A stretch of DNA of 64,000 nt. It comes from Curtobacterium sp. MCBA15_001 (lineage in GTDB: Bacteria; Actinomycetota; Actinomycetes; Actinomycetales; Microbacteriaceae). The stretch covers positions 497,184 through 561,183 of the forward strand of contig NZ_MJGI01000025.1 in the NCBI RefSeq assembly GCF_001864835.1. The letters are read 5' to 3'. Each line of letters starts with the position of its first letter. Position 1 is the stretch's first letter. Under the pieces are notes generated by a model. The model was not told where the DNA came from. It ran no database searches and saw only the letters and a list, made by a program, of their open reading frames with translations. Both the position numbers and the translations under genes were made by a program. Of the stretch, positions 15,512 to 23,118 are shown in pieces.

Positions 15512-15996
15512 AGCCCGGCCTGGTCGATGGCGGACTGCAGCGACGTCGTGTAGCCGTCACTGGTGTAGGTCGCACCACTGACCGACTGGATCTTCGCGGA
15601 CTGCGCATGGAGGGCCTCCTGGCGGAGGATCGGTGCCGCCTGTTGACTGATCTGGACGGACCGACCGCCGTCGTTCGTCAGCTGCAGCGCCGTGACGTCG
15701 GTGATCGTGCCGTTCGCGACGGTGATCTGGACCTGCACCGGCCCGTACCGGGTCTGGGCGGTCGTGCCGGTGAAGGTGCCGGAGGCCGCCGAGCCGGTCC
15801 CGGTGCTGCCGCTGCTCCCGGTCCCGGTGCTCCCGCTGGCGCTGCTGCCGGTCGCGTCACTGCCGGTCGTGCCGCTGCCGGACGTGGTGCTCTGCTGGGC
15901 GGGAGCGGTGACGGCGGGCTGGGCGCCGAGCTGCCAGCCGATGACGAGGACGGCGATCGACGAGACGACACCGCCGGCGACGACGCGGGCCCTCAT
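15508..15996 (-). CDS. Exported FMN-binding domain protein (RnfG/NqrC type)
   Basis: Membrane-anchored extracytoplasmic flavoprotein, 162 residues. An N-terminal anchor (VVAGGVVSSIAVLVIGWQLG) is followed by a Ser/Gly/Thr linker of about 45 residues with repeated GSTGTGSSG patterns, then the FMN-binding domain: QTRYGPVQVQITVANGTIT and the flavinylation motif VSGATYTSDGY, whose Thr is the presumed FMN attachment site. Coupled by ATGA to the flavocytochrome upstream and by GTGA to apbE downstream. The trio reads as an electron path from cytosolic NAD(P)H through the membrane to a covalent FMN outside. Confidence 0.88.
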   Translation of the reverse strand: MRARVVAGGVVSSIAVLVIGWQLGAQPAVTAPAQQSTTSGSGTTGSDATGSSASGSTGTGSSGSTGTGSAASGTFTGTTAQTRYGPVQVQITVANGTITDVTALQLTNDGGRSVQISQQAAPILRQEALHAQSAKIQSVSGATYTSDGYTTSLQSAIDQAGL

Positions 15997-17447
15997 GACC
16001 CGAACCGTTCCTGGTGGATCTGGTGTTCCGGGACGCCGGCGAGCCGCGCCTCGAGGACGACCTGGTCGGACCACGCCTGCGGGCCGCACACGTACAGGTC
16101 GGAGTCGAGCAGTCGCGGGAACACCGACGTCAGGGAGACCCCGCGACGGAGGTCGTCCTCGGTCATCCAGCTCGCTCGGGACGTGGCCCGGCGACCGACC
16201 ATCGTGAAGAAGCGGCTGCCGGTCGCCGCGGCCAGGTCGGCCGTCTCGTGCCACAGGTACTGCTGGTCCGCGTCGGATCCGCGCAGCAGCACGGTCGCCT
16301 CGCCCGGGCGCAGGTCGGTGTCCTCGAGCAGGGCGCGCACCGGCGTGATGCCGATGCCCGAGGCGACGAGCGCCAGGTACGGTGCCGTCCGGGCGCGACT
16401 GGTGAACAGGCCGTACGGGCCCTCGAGCGAGACGAACGCTCCCGGGGTGATCCGGCCGAGCCGCGCGGACCCGGCACCGAGGTCGCGGACGGTGATCCGG
16501 GCACGGTCGCGGCCGGGGACGGCGGAGAAGGAGACCGGGTGCGCGTGCCACCACGTGCGGGCGGTCCAGAACCGCCACACGCCGTACTGCCCGCCCCGGG
16601 TCCCGAGCCGGTCGAGGTCGCGGCCGGCGAGGTGGATCGACACGACGCCCGGTGCGACGGGCTCGACGCCGACGACCCGGATGCGGTGCCGGAAGGTCAC
16701 GACGAGCGGCATCGCGAAGCGGTACACGGCGATCAGCCCGAGCGCGACGACGTAGAGCGCGATCCAGTAGACCCGCTGCCACGTGCCCTGCGCCAGGACG
16801 CTGCCGGCGCTGAGCATGTGCGGCAGGGCCACGAGCACGGCGGCGTAGCTCAGCAGGTGGATGCCGTGCCAGGCCTCGTACGGCAGGCGACTGCGCACCG
16901 CGACCAGCGACGACACCACGACGGCCACGAACAGCCCGAGCCCGAGGTACGCCAGCGGCATGTCCGGCGACGAGAACAGCGCGATCGTCTGCGCGATCGG
17001 ACCGGTCCCCGCCGAGGCGCCGTACCCCAGGGTGAGGAGCGCACCGTGCGCGAGCAGCAGGTACAGCACGGGCTTGCCGAGCGAGCGGTGCACTGCGATG
17101 GCGTTGTCCTGGCCGAACGTCCGGTCGATCAGCGGCACCCGCGCGGCGAGCACGAGCATCACGAGCACGAGGTCGGTCGCGATGAGCCCGGCGACGATCC
17201 CGGCATCGGTGAGCCAGCCGCCGATGCCGACGACGGTGTGCGAGCCGGGCGACATCAGCCAGAGCGCCACGGCGAAGGCCGCCGACACCCAGGCGAGGAC
17301 GCCGAGCAGGTCGGTCGTCGCGGCACGACGGCGGCCGTCGCGACGTCGACGCCGGGCGGCGACGTCGAGGGGTTCGGTGGCGGCAGTGGGCGGCCGTCTG
17401 GCGGCACGCTCGGATGCGGTGGGGGTGGGGCGAGCGGTGTCGATCAT
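15993..17447 (-). CDS. Ferric reductase-like transmembrane flavocytochrome
   Basis: 484 residues: six or so transmembrane helices (about 47-255) with paired heme-ligand histidines in AVHRSLGKPVLYLLLAHGAL and WHGIHLLSYAAVLVALPHM, then a cytosolic FAD/NAD(P)H reductase half (HPVSFSAVPGRDR, GPYGLFTSRART, VASGIGITPVRALLED, LYVCGPQAWSDQVV). It should move electrons from NAD(P)H across the membrane to heme and on to the FMN protein encoded next. ATG 17447 follows GAGGAACGAG. The operon begins 179 bases behind a two-component system on the same strand. Confidence 0.9.
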   Translation of the reverse strand: MIDTARPTPTASERAARRPPTAATEPLDVAARRRRRDGRRRAATTDLLGVLAWVSAAFAVALWLMSPGSHTVVGIGGWLTDAGIVAGLIATDLVLVMLVLAARVPLIDRTFGQDNAIAVHRSLGKPVLYLLLAHGALLTLGYGASAGTGPIAQTIALFSSPDMPLAYLGLGLFVAVVVSSLVAVRSRLPYEAWHGIHLLSYAAVLVALPHMLSAGSVLAQGTWQRVYWIALYVVALGLIAVYRFAMPLVVTFRHRIRVVGVEPVAPGVVSIHLAGRDLDRLGTRGGQYGVWRFWTARTWWHAHPVSFSAVPGRDRARITVRDLGAGSARLGRITPGAFVSLEGPYGLFTSRARTAPYLALVASGIGITPVRALLEDTDLRPGEATVLLRGSDADQQYLWHETADLAAATGSRFFTMVGRRATSRASWMTEDDLRRGVSLTSVFPRLLDSDLYVCGPQAWSDQVVLEARLAGVPEHQIHQERFGS

Positions 17448-17626
17448 CGACTCGTTCCTCTCCAGCGGGTGATCGGGTGACGCACAGCATCGACACCCGT
17501 CCTATGTGTGGACCCGGAACGGGGCCTGCCCTTCGTTCGAGATCTCGAGTGAACGCGCGGGATCCTCGTGTGCCTGGGCCGCGCGACCTGTGCCGGAGTC
17601 GAGCCGGGCCTCCTGTCCGGCCCCGG

Positions 17627-18991
17627 TCAGACCGGCGGCAACGCGACGGCGGCGACCGCGCCGCCCCGCTCGCCGTTGCGCAGCGACGCGGACCCGCCCG
17701 CACGTTCGGCGACGCCCCGCACCAGTGCCAGGCCCAGTCCGCTGCCGCCGAGCACCGCGCGTCGCGCGGTGTCTGCGCGGGCGAAGCGTTCGAAGGCCTG
17801 CGGGAGGAAGTGTTCCGGCACGCCGTGCCCGTCGTCGACCACCCGCAGGTGCAGGACCGATGACGCGTCCTGCTCGAGGGTCACCCGCACGACGCCGCCG
17901 ACCTCGCCCGCGGCGATCGCGTTCGCGACGAGGTTGTCCACCACCCGGGCGAACGAAGCCGGTTCCACCGCGTACCGCGCGTCCGGGTCCGGGGTCGTCG
18001 CGGTGAAGTCGATGTCCCGGGTCCTGGCGCCACCGAACGCGCGGGCGCGGTCGATCGCGTCCATCAGCTCGGACACCAGGGCCGCGCTGGTCGTGGCCGG
18101 AGGCGCGGCGGACTCGTCGAGGCGGCTCAGCTCGAGCAGGGTGGTCGCCAGTGCTACCAGACGCGCGGCGTCGCCTTCGGCGGCGCTGAGGGCGCGTTCG
18201 AGCGCGGCCGCGTCGCCAGTAGACCGGTGGGCCAGCTCGAGCCGGGCGGTGAGCGCGGCGAGCGGGGTCCGGAGTTCGTGGCTGGCGTCGGAGACCATCT
18301 GGCGCTCGCGCCGCGTGTTCTCCCGCTGCCGCTCGATGAAGGCGTTGAGCGTCCGCGCCAGCGCCGCGAGCTCGTCGTCCGTCGTGCCGACCGGCAGGCT
18401 GCCGTCGACCGCGCCGTCGCTGAGTTCCTCGGCCCGGCGCCGCATCCGCCCGACGGGTCGGAGCGCCAGGGTGGTCAGGAGCCAGGCGGTCCCGCCGAAG
18501 GCGAGCAACGCCAGCACGGTCCCGAGCACCAGCGACCGGTCGACGCGGGCGAGGGTCTCCGCCCCGGCGCGGCCGTCGTGCGCGGCCCACACCACGACGG
18601 TCCCGTCCTCGTGGGCGACGGGGATGCCGACCACGGTCACGGCTCGCTGGCCGGTGTGCAGTCGCAGGGTGACGTCGCGCTGCGGCTGCTCGGCGGGCAG
18701 CGCTGCCCGCACGTCACGCGGGAGCGAGTCGACCCGCCAGCCCCCGGACGCGTCGCGGATGCCGACCATCACGTCCTCGGACGGCCGGTCGGGCGCCTCG
18801 TCGGGGTTGTGCCGGAGGTCGGACACGAACGGGGCAGCGTCACCAGCAGCGAGCGAGGCGTCCGTCGCGATCGTCGCGCGCTCGATCTGCACGTGCAGGA
18901 CCACCGCGACGCCGCTGAGCACGACCGCACCGACCAACAGGCTGCCGAGGGTGATACGTGCCCGGATCGAGAGGCGCCGCACGACCCTCAT
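17627..18991 (-). CDS. Two-component sensor histidine kinase
   Basis: 454 residues. Helix 1 near 13-36, extracellular sensor region of about 115 residues, helix 2 near 155-178, HAMP (LALRPVGRMRRRAEELSDG), phosphoacceptor box MVSDASHELRTPLAAL, N-box VDNLVANAIAAG, and ATP boxes VDDGHGVPE and GGSGLGLALVRG. The ATG overlaps the response-regulator stop (ATGA). Lies directly upstream of the flavocytochrome/FMN/ApbE operon and may control it, though 179 bases and no shared reading separate them. Confidence 0.92.
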   Translation of the reverse strand: MRVVRRLSIRARITLGSLLVGAVVLSGVAVVLHVQIERATIATDASLAAGDAAPFVSDLRHNPDEAPDRPSEDVMVGIRDASGGWRVDSLPRDVRAALPAEQPQRDVTLRLHTGQRAVTVVGIPVAHEDGTVVVWAAHDGRAGAETLARVDRSLVLGTVLALLAFGGTAWLLTTLALRPVGRMRRRAEELSDGAVDGSLPVGTTDDELAALARTLNAFIERQRENTRRERQMVSDASHELRTPLAALTARLELAHRSTGDAAALERALSAAEGDAARLVALATTLLELSRLDESAAPPATTSAALVSELMDAIDRARAFGGARTRDIDFTATTPDPDARYAVEPASFARVVDNLVANAIAAGEVGGVVRVTLEQDASSVLHLRVVDDGHGVPEHFLPQAFERFARADTARRAVLGGSGLGLALVRGVAERAGGSASLRNGERGGAVAAVALPPV

Positions 18992-19665
18992 GTGACCACT
19001 TCGAGCGCGTAGCCGACGCCGCGGACCGTGCGGATCACCACGTCGGCCCCGGCAGCACCGAGCTTCTTCCGCACGTAGCTGACGTACTGGTCGACGATGG
19101 TCGGGTCGAAGTGGTCCGCGCTCCCCCACACTTCGGCGAGCACCTCGGCGCGGGTGCGCGGCGCGGGCGAGCCCTGGATCAGGAACCGCAGCAGCGAGAA
19201 CTCCTTGACGCTGAGCGGGAGGTCACCGCCCCGGACCGACGCCCGCACGGCGATCGTGTCCAGTCGGACCGACCCGGCCTCGACCACCGTCGCCGAGCCG
19301 GCCGCCCGACGCCGCAGGTGGGCCCGGAGCCGCGCGTTCAACTCGGCGATCGCGAACGGCTTGGTCAGGTAGTCGTCGGCGCCGGAGTCGAGCCCGAACA
19401 CGCGGTCGTCCAGGGCGTCGCGGGCGGTGACCAGCACGACCGGGAGGTCCTCGCCCATCTCGCGCAGTCGACGGCACACCTCGAAGCCGGTCATCTCCGG
19501 CAGCATGACGTCGATGGCGGCGGCGTCGAACCGGTGCGCACGCACCTGGACCAGCGCCGAGACGCCGTCCGTCACGACGGTCACGGTGTGGCCTTCGTCG
19601 ACGAGGCCGCGCTCGACGAGCGTCCCCATCTCCGGATCGTCCTCGACCACCAGGATGTTCGCCAC
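18988..19665 (-). CDS. OmpR-family response regulator
   Basis: 225 residues. Receiver with VVEDDPEMG, phosphoacceptor Asp in AAAIDVMLPEMTG (about residue 51), TAR and KPF; winged helix with VKEFSLLRFLIQGSPAPRT and VIRTVRGVGYALEV. GTG start at 19665 lies one base after the stop of a 37-codon reading frame (19667-19780) that would be translationally coupled to it. Confidence 0.93.
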   Translation of the reverse strand: MANILVVEDDPEMGTLVERGLVDEGHTVTVVTDGVSALVQVRAHRFDAAAIDVMLPEMTGFEVCRRLREMGEDLPVVLVTARDALDDRVFGLDSGADDYLTKPFAIAELNARLRAHLRRRAAGSATVVEAGSVRLDTIAVRASVRGGDLPLSVKEFSLLRFLIQGSPAPRTRAEVLAEVWGSADHFDPTIVDQYVSYVRKKLGAAGADVVIRTVRGVGYALEVVT

Positions 19666-19666
19666 G

Positions 19667-19780
19667 TCACACCACCCCGCTCGTGCCGAGGAGCGACCCG
19701 ATCACGAACGTCACCGCGAGCGCCAGGGCACCGCCGACCACCGACGTGCGCCTCGCCGTCGTGGAGTCGGGTGTGCTCAT
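19667..19780 (-). CDS. Candidate 37-residue single-helix membrane peptide
   Basis: Reads MSTPDSTTARRTSVVGGALA then LAVTFVIGSLLGTSGVV: a short polar N-terminus with two arginines and one hydrophobic helix, the pattern of a small inner-membrane protein. Its TGA ends one base before the response-regulator GTG, so translation would be coupled. No clear ribosome site is visible in front of the ATG. Could be a modulator of the adjacent sensor kinase or a coupling leader. Confidence 0.45.
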   Translation of the reverse strand: MSTPDSTTARRTSVVGGALALAVTFVIGSLLGTSGVV

Positions 19781-19862
19781 GCGCCCAGCGAACCAGGAAC
19801 CGCCGACGACGGCAGGACGGACCGACGTGCGCGTGCGTGATCCGGCAGGCGGGGTGTCCAGG

Positions 19863-20624
19863 TCATCCGTGCATCACCGGGCGGGTGCGGACCGGCGCGA
19901 GCCACCGTGTCAGTGCGACCGCGGTGGTCGCGCCCGCGGCCATGATCGCCGCGAGCACGACGATCTGGAACCGTCCGGCCTCCAACGGCGAGACGCCGCC
20001 GAACACGGCGCCGACGAACGCGCCGGGCAGCGTCACCAGCCCGGTCGTCCGCGTCTGGTCGACCGTGGGCACGAGTGCCGCGCTCACCGCACGCCGCACC
20101 AGCCGCGCCGTCGACTGCCGTGGCGGCGCGCCGAGCGCGAGCCATCCCTCCACCTCGTCCCATTGGTCGTCGACGAGTTCGCGGAACCGCCGACCGCTGA
20201 TCGTCGCGATGGTCATCGCGTTGCCGATCACGATGCCGCCGACCGCCAACGCGTACCGCGGGCTGAGTTCGATCGCGCCGGTCACGAACACGACGGCACC
20301 GGCCAGGAGGATCCCGGCAGCCATCGAAGCACCCACCGGCCATGCAGTCTGCCGCAGCGGTCCGAGCCGCCGCGCGGCGGTCCAGACCGCCACCGAGAAC
20401 ATCACCGCGAGCGCTGCCGCGATCAACAGCGGCGACTGGATGATCCCGGTCAGCACCAGGCTGATCGCGGCGAGCTGCGCGGCACCGCGCACGATCGCCA
20501 GCGCAGGCGACCACGGCGCGTCGGCCCTGGTGACGACCAGGAGCACCGTGACGACGGCGACGAGCAGGCCGACGCCGAGGAGGGTGTGCCCGAGCGTCCC
20601 TACCAGGTCTGCGCCAGCGGTCAT
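19863..20624 (-). CDS. FetB/UPF0014 family ABC transporter permease
   Basis: Polytopic membrane protein of 253 residues with about seven helices. Family stretches: AAQLAAISLVLTGIIQS, ALAVGGIVIGNAMTIATISG (the conserved GNAM), ALGAPPRQSTARLVRRAVSA, PTVDQTRTTGLVTLPGAFVG and GVSPLEAGRFQIVVL. Homologues (FetB) pair with an ATPase (FetA) and are linked to iron homeostasis; no fetA-like gene is next to it here. An iron role would suit its place near a ferric reductase-like operon, but that is inference. Confidence 0.88.
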   Translation of the reverse strand: MTAGADLVGTLGHTLLGVGLLVAVVTVLLVVTRADAPWSPALAIVRGAAQLAAISLVLTGIIQSPLLIAAALAVMFSVAVWTAARRLGPLRQTAWPVGASMAAGILLAGAVVFVTGAIELSPRYALAVGGIVIGNAMTIATISGRRFRELVDDQWDEVEGWLALGAPPRQSTARLVRRAVSAALVPTVDQTRTTGLVTLPGAFVGAVFGGVSPLEAGRFQIVVLAAIMAAGATTAVALTRWLAPVRTRPVMHG

Positions 20625-20684
20625 GACCGGAACCCTACGGTGCGCGCGGCGCCTGGTCGACGTCGTGGGTCCGTGACGGGGGCG

Positions 20685-20735
20685 ACGACGAAAGCCCCCG
20701 ACCGGACCTGGTGGTCCTGCCGGGGGCTTCGTCGT
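20685..20735 (-). terminator. Terminator of the tRNA Gly-Cys-Val operon
   Basis: Near-perfect hairpin: ACGACGAAAGCCCCCG pairs with CGGGGGCTTCGTCGT (one bulged base), with a further internal stem. It lies just 3' of tRNA-Val(GAC) on the minus strand. Confidence 0.8.
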
Positions 20736-20750
20736 GCTGATGATTCGTGG

Positions 20751-20822
20751 TGGGCGATACTGGGATCGAACCAGTGACCTCTTCCGTGTCAGGGAAGCGC
20801 GCTACCGCTGCGCCAATCGCCC
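20751..20822 (-). tRNA. tRNA-Val(GAC)
   Basis: Acceptor GGGCGAT/ATCGCCC, D-arm GCGCAGCGGTAGCGC, anticodon arm CTTCC-CTGACAC-GGAAG with anticodon GAC, T-arm CTGG-TTCGATC-CCAG. Last gene of the minus-strand tRNA operon; CCA not encoded. Confidence 0.95.
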
Positions 20823-20840
20823 AGAGAGAGACATCCGTGG

Positions 20841-20911
20841 AGGTGGGGACGGGATTCGAACCCGCGTGGACGGCTTTGCAGGCCGCTGCCTAGCCTCTCG
20901 GCCACCCCACC
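20841..20911 (-). tRNA. tRNA-Cys(GCA)
   Basis: Acceptor GGTGGGG/CCCCACC, anticodon arm centred on CTGCAAA with anticodon GCA, T-arm CGGG-TTCGAAT-CCCG. Middle gene of the minus-strand operon. Confidence 0.95.
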
Positions 20912-20993
20912 ATCGAGGATCACGTCTCCGTGAGTACCCGAACGGTGGGATACCCTCTGGTGAGAATCCGGCCCCCGAGGGGACTGGAACTCG

Positions 20994-21065
20994 AGCGGAT
21001 GACGAGATTCGAACTCGCGACCCTCACCTTGGCAAGGTGATGCGCTACCACTGCGCCACATCCGC
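20994..21065 (-). tRNA. tRNA-Gly(GCC), second copy
   Basis: Same sequence as 4145-4216: anticodon arm TCACC-TTGCCAA-GGTGA, anticodon GCC. First gene of the operon Gly-Cys-Val, an order common in actinobacteria. Confidence 0.95.
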
Positions 21066-21123
21066 AGAACACGACCGGAGTCCTGTTCGTTTGCCGGCCC
21101 GCTCTCGCGGCGACGTCGTGAAC

Positions 21124-21151
21124 TCTATACGAATCCCGACGCTTCCGCCAA
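21124..21151 (-). promoter_or_regulatory. Promoter of the tRNA Gly-Cys-Val operon
   Basis: On the minus strand TTGGCG (21146-21151) and TATAGA (21124-21129) are separated by 16 bases and lie about 60 bases before tRNA-Gly, an unusually clear vegetative promoter for this GC-rich DNA. Confidence 0.65.
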
Positions 21152-21225
21152 AACCATCGCCGTTCACCGGGCGTGTCCCCCGAGTTCATGCGCTCCGTGG
21201 CGGGTCAGGGCACGGTCGAACCCAC

Positions 21226-21283
21226 GCACCGTGCGCAGTTGTGGACACCGTGCGGGCTTGGTCCCTCGCACCGTGTCCACAAC
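21226..21283. repeat. CACGGTGC-type palindromes upstream of tRNA-Val(CAC)
   Basis: Copies of the core GCACCGTG/CACGGTGC, including an inverted repeat with 11-bp perfect arms GTTGTGGACAC (21238-21248) and GTGTCCACAAC (21273-21283). Same core as 10401-10502. The rest of the 360-bp stretch between the two tRNA operons holds only promoter elements; TACTAT at 21402-21407 is a plausible -10 for tRNA-Val(CAC). Confidence 0.65.
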
Positions 21284-21428
21284 CCAGCACCAAGCGGACC
21301 CCCCGGCTCAACCCGCGCAGAGCGCGACCCCGAAGCCTGCGCCCACGAACCGCGACGCGCGCGAGTGCGACACGCGGTTCGGCACCACCGCCCGCATCCG
21401 CTACTATCGATCCGCACGCAAGTGCAAG

Positions 21429-21501
21429 GGGCGATTGGCGCAGTTGGTAGCGCGCTTCGTTCACACCGAAGAGGTCATCAGTTCGAGTCTGGTATCGCCC
21501 A
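21429..21501 (+). tRNA. tRNA-Val(CAC)
   Basis: Acceptor GGGCGAT/ATCGCCC, D-arm GCGCAGTTGGTAGCGC, anticodon arm CTTCG-TTCACAC-CGAAG with anticodon CAC, T-arm TCAG-TTCGAGT-CTGG. Single plus-strand tRNA divergent from the Gly-Cys-Val operon and immediately upstream of the jet operon. Confidence 0.95.
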
Positions 21502-21510
21502 CGTACCACC

Positions 21511-21540
21511 AAGAGCCCGACGCAGACGCGTCGGGCTCTT
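21511..21540 (+). terminator. Hairpin terminator between tRNA-Val(CAC) and jetA
   Basis: Perfect 13-bp stem AAGAGCCCGACGC/GCGTCGGGCTCTT with loop AGAC, ten bases behind the tRNA. The jetA start codon follows only 30 bases later, so any jet promoter must overlap the hairpin or tRNA, or the operon depends on read-through. Confidence 0.85.
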
Positions 21541-21570
21541 TGCATCCCGGAACCGATCAGCAGGGGCAGC

Positions 21571-23118
21571 ATGACCGACGTCGACCTCGAGTACGCCCGC
21601 GTGCGCGCGGTGCTCGACCGTCCGACACTCCGGCTGATGTCCCGCCCGACGAGCAGTGTCGTCCTCGCCGTGTTCCGCACGGTGTTCGACCGCGACGTGC
21701 AGTACGTCCCCGCAGAGCGGATGCACCTGCAGGTCGAGGAGCACGTCGCCCGCCTGCAGACGACCGAGACCCAGCGATCGACCGAGACCCAGCGATCAGC
21801 CACCACCGCGGCAACGGACCCGGCAACCGACACGGACCCAGGGCCGGAGCCGAAGCCCAACGGCCGCGCCCTCTGCCGTGAGTGGGTCGCCGCACAGTGG
21901 CTGGTCCGCTCGAACTCCCCCGACGGCGACGAGCAGTACTCCCTGACCAGCCACGCCCTCGAGGCCCTGAGCCTGGTGGACGCACTGTCCTCCGACCGGG
22001 CGCTCATCAGCGAGAGCCGCCTGGCGATGATCGTCGACGCGGTGCACCGGTGGGCCGCCCGCGCCGAGCCGGACCCGGACGTGCAGATCCGCCGGCTCGA
22101 CGCGCAGATTGCCCAGCTGCAGGCGGAGCGAGACCGTGTCGCGAGCGGCGAGGAGCCCGCGGCGGTCGACGACGACCGGATGCGCGACGGCTACGCGAAC
22201 ATCACCGACCTGATCCGTCAGCTGCCGAGCGACTTCAAGCGCGTCGAAGAGGCCGTCGCCTCCATGCACCGCGAGATCGTCGAGGACTTCCGGAACGAGG
22301 TCCGTCCGATCGGCGAGGTCCTCGACGACTACCTCGCCCGCACCGACACGCTGATGCAGGCGACGCCCGAGGGCCGCGCGTTCGAGGGGGCGTTCGAGCT
22401 CCTGCGCGACGACGCCCTGCTCCTGCGCCTGCGCGAGGACATCGCCACCATCCTGGAACACCCGTTCGCCGAGTCGCTCAGCAGCACCGAGCGGCGCACC
22501 TTCCGCAACACCGTCGGCATCCTGCGGCAGGGCATCGAGGACGTGCTGGCCCAGCGACGCCTGCTGACCGGCACCCTGCGCGACCAGATCGTCGCGCACG
22601 ACGTGGTCCGTGACCGCGAGCTCGACGCGGTCCTGCGCAGTGTGAACCGCGGCCTGGCGACGCTGATGGGCTCCGGCGCGACCCGGGAGCGCATCCCGCT
22701 CGGCCTGCTCCCCCCGGTCGCCGAGGTCGGCACGCTGCGCGAGCGCTTCTACGACCCGGACGCCGAAGCCGTCCCCCCTCCCATCGAGGAACCCGACGAC
22801 GACGTCTTCGACGACCTCGACGTCGCCTCGTTGCGGAGCCACGGCGGGCCGCTGTTGCAGGAACTCCGGAACGCGCTGCGCTCCGACGCCACCACGAGTG
22901 CCGCTGCCTTCCACGGCCTGCCGCCCGAGCAGCGTCGACCGGTCGAGCTGTTCGGCCTGGCGCACCTGCTCACGGGACGCCCCGACTTCGAGACCGGCGA
23001 CACGACCGTCGCGCACCACGCGGTGCGCCCGGACGGGTCGACGGTCACCTTCACCATGCCGACCGCCCGCCTGAACGGCGCGGCACCGGCAGACGACGAC
23101 AGCCTGGAGGCCCGGTGA
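21571..23118 (+). CDS. jetA: Wadjet/MksBEF-like protein JetA (DUF3375, kleisin-like)
   Basis: 515 residues, the usual DUF3375 length. DUF3375 is the JetA component of type I Wadjet, related to kleisin MksF, which closes the SMC ring. Visible features: N-terminal winged-helix-like start (YARVRAVLDRPTLRLMSRPTSS), ADSLLSDRALISESRLAMIVDAV-like helical region, an acidic linker (PPPIEEPDDDVFDDLDVAS) and C-terminal GLPPEQRRPVELFGLAHLL. A TETQRS repeat (17-bp direct repeat near 21768-21800) forms a variable insert. ATG 21571 after GGGG. First of three overlapping genes placed directly behind tRNA-Val. Confidence 0.88.
   Translation: MTDVDLEYARVRAVLDRPTLRLMSRPTSSVVLAVFRTVFDRDVQYVPAERMHLQVEEHVARLQTTETQRSTETQRSATTAATDPATDTDPGPEPKPNGRALCREWVAAQWLVRSNSPDGDEQYSLTSHALEALSLVDALSSDRALISESRLAMIVDAVHRWAARAEPDPDVQIRRLDAQIAQLQAERDRVASGEEPAAVDDDRMRDGYANITDLIRQLPSDFKRVEEAVASMHREIVEDFRNEVRPIGEVLDDYLARTDTLMQATPEGRAFEGAFELLRDDALLLRLREDIATILEHPFAESLSSTERRTFRNTVGILRQGIEDVLAQRRLLTGTLRDQIVAHDVVRDRELDAVLRSVNRGLATLMGSGATRERIPLGLLPPVAEVGTLRERFYDPDAEAVPPPIEEPDDDVFDDLDVASLRSHGGPLLQELRNALRSDATTSAAAFHGLPPEQRRPVELFGLAHLLTGRPDFETGDTTVAHHAVRPDGSTVTFTMPTARLNGAAPADDDSLEAR

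Noticed and set aside
20751-21571. tRNA-borne attachment site for a jet island
   Set aside because: No direct repeat of a tRNA 3' end was found within the jet region or just behind it, so integration is not supported.
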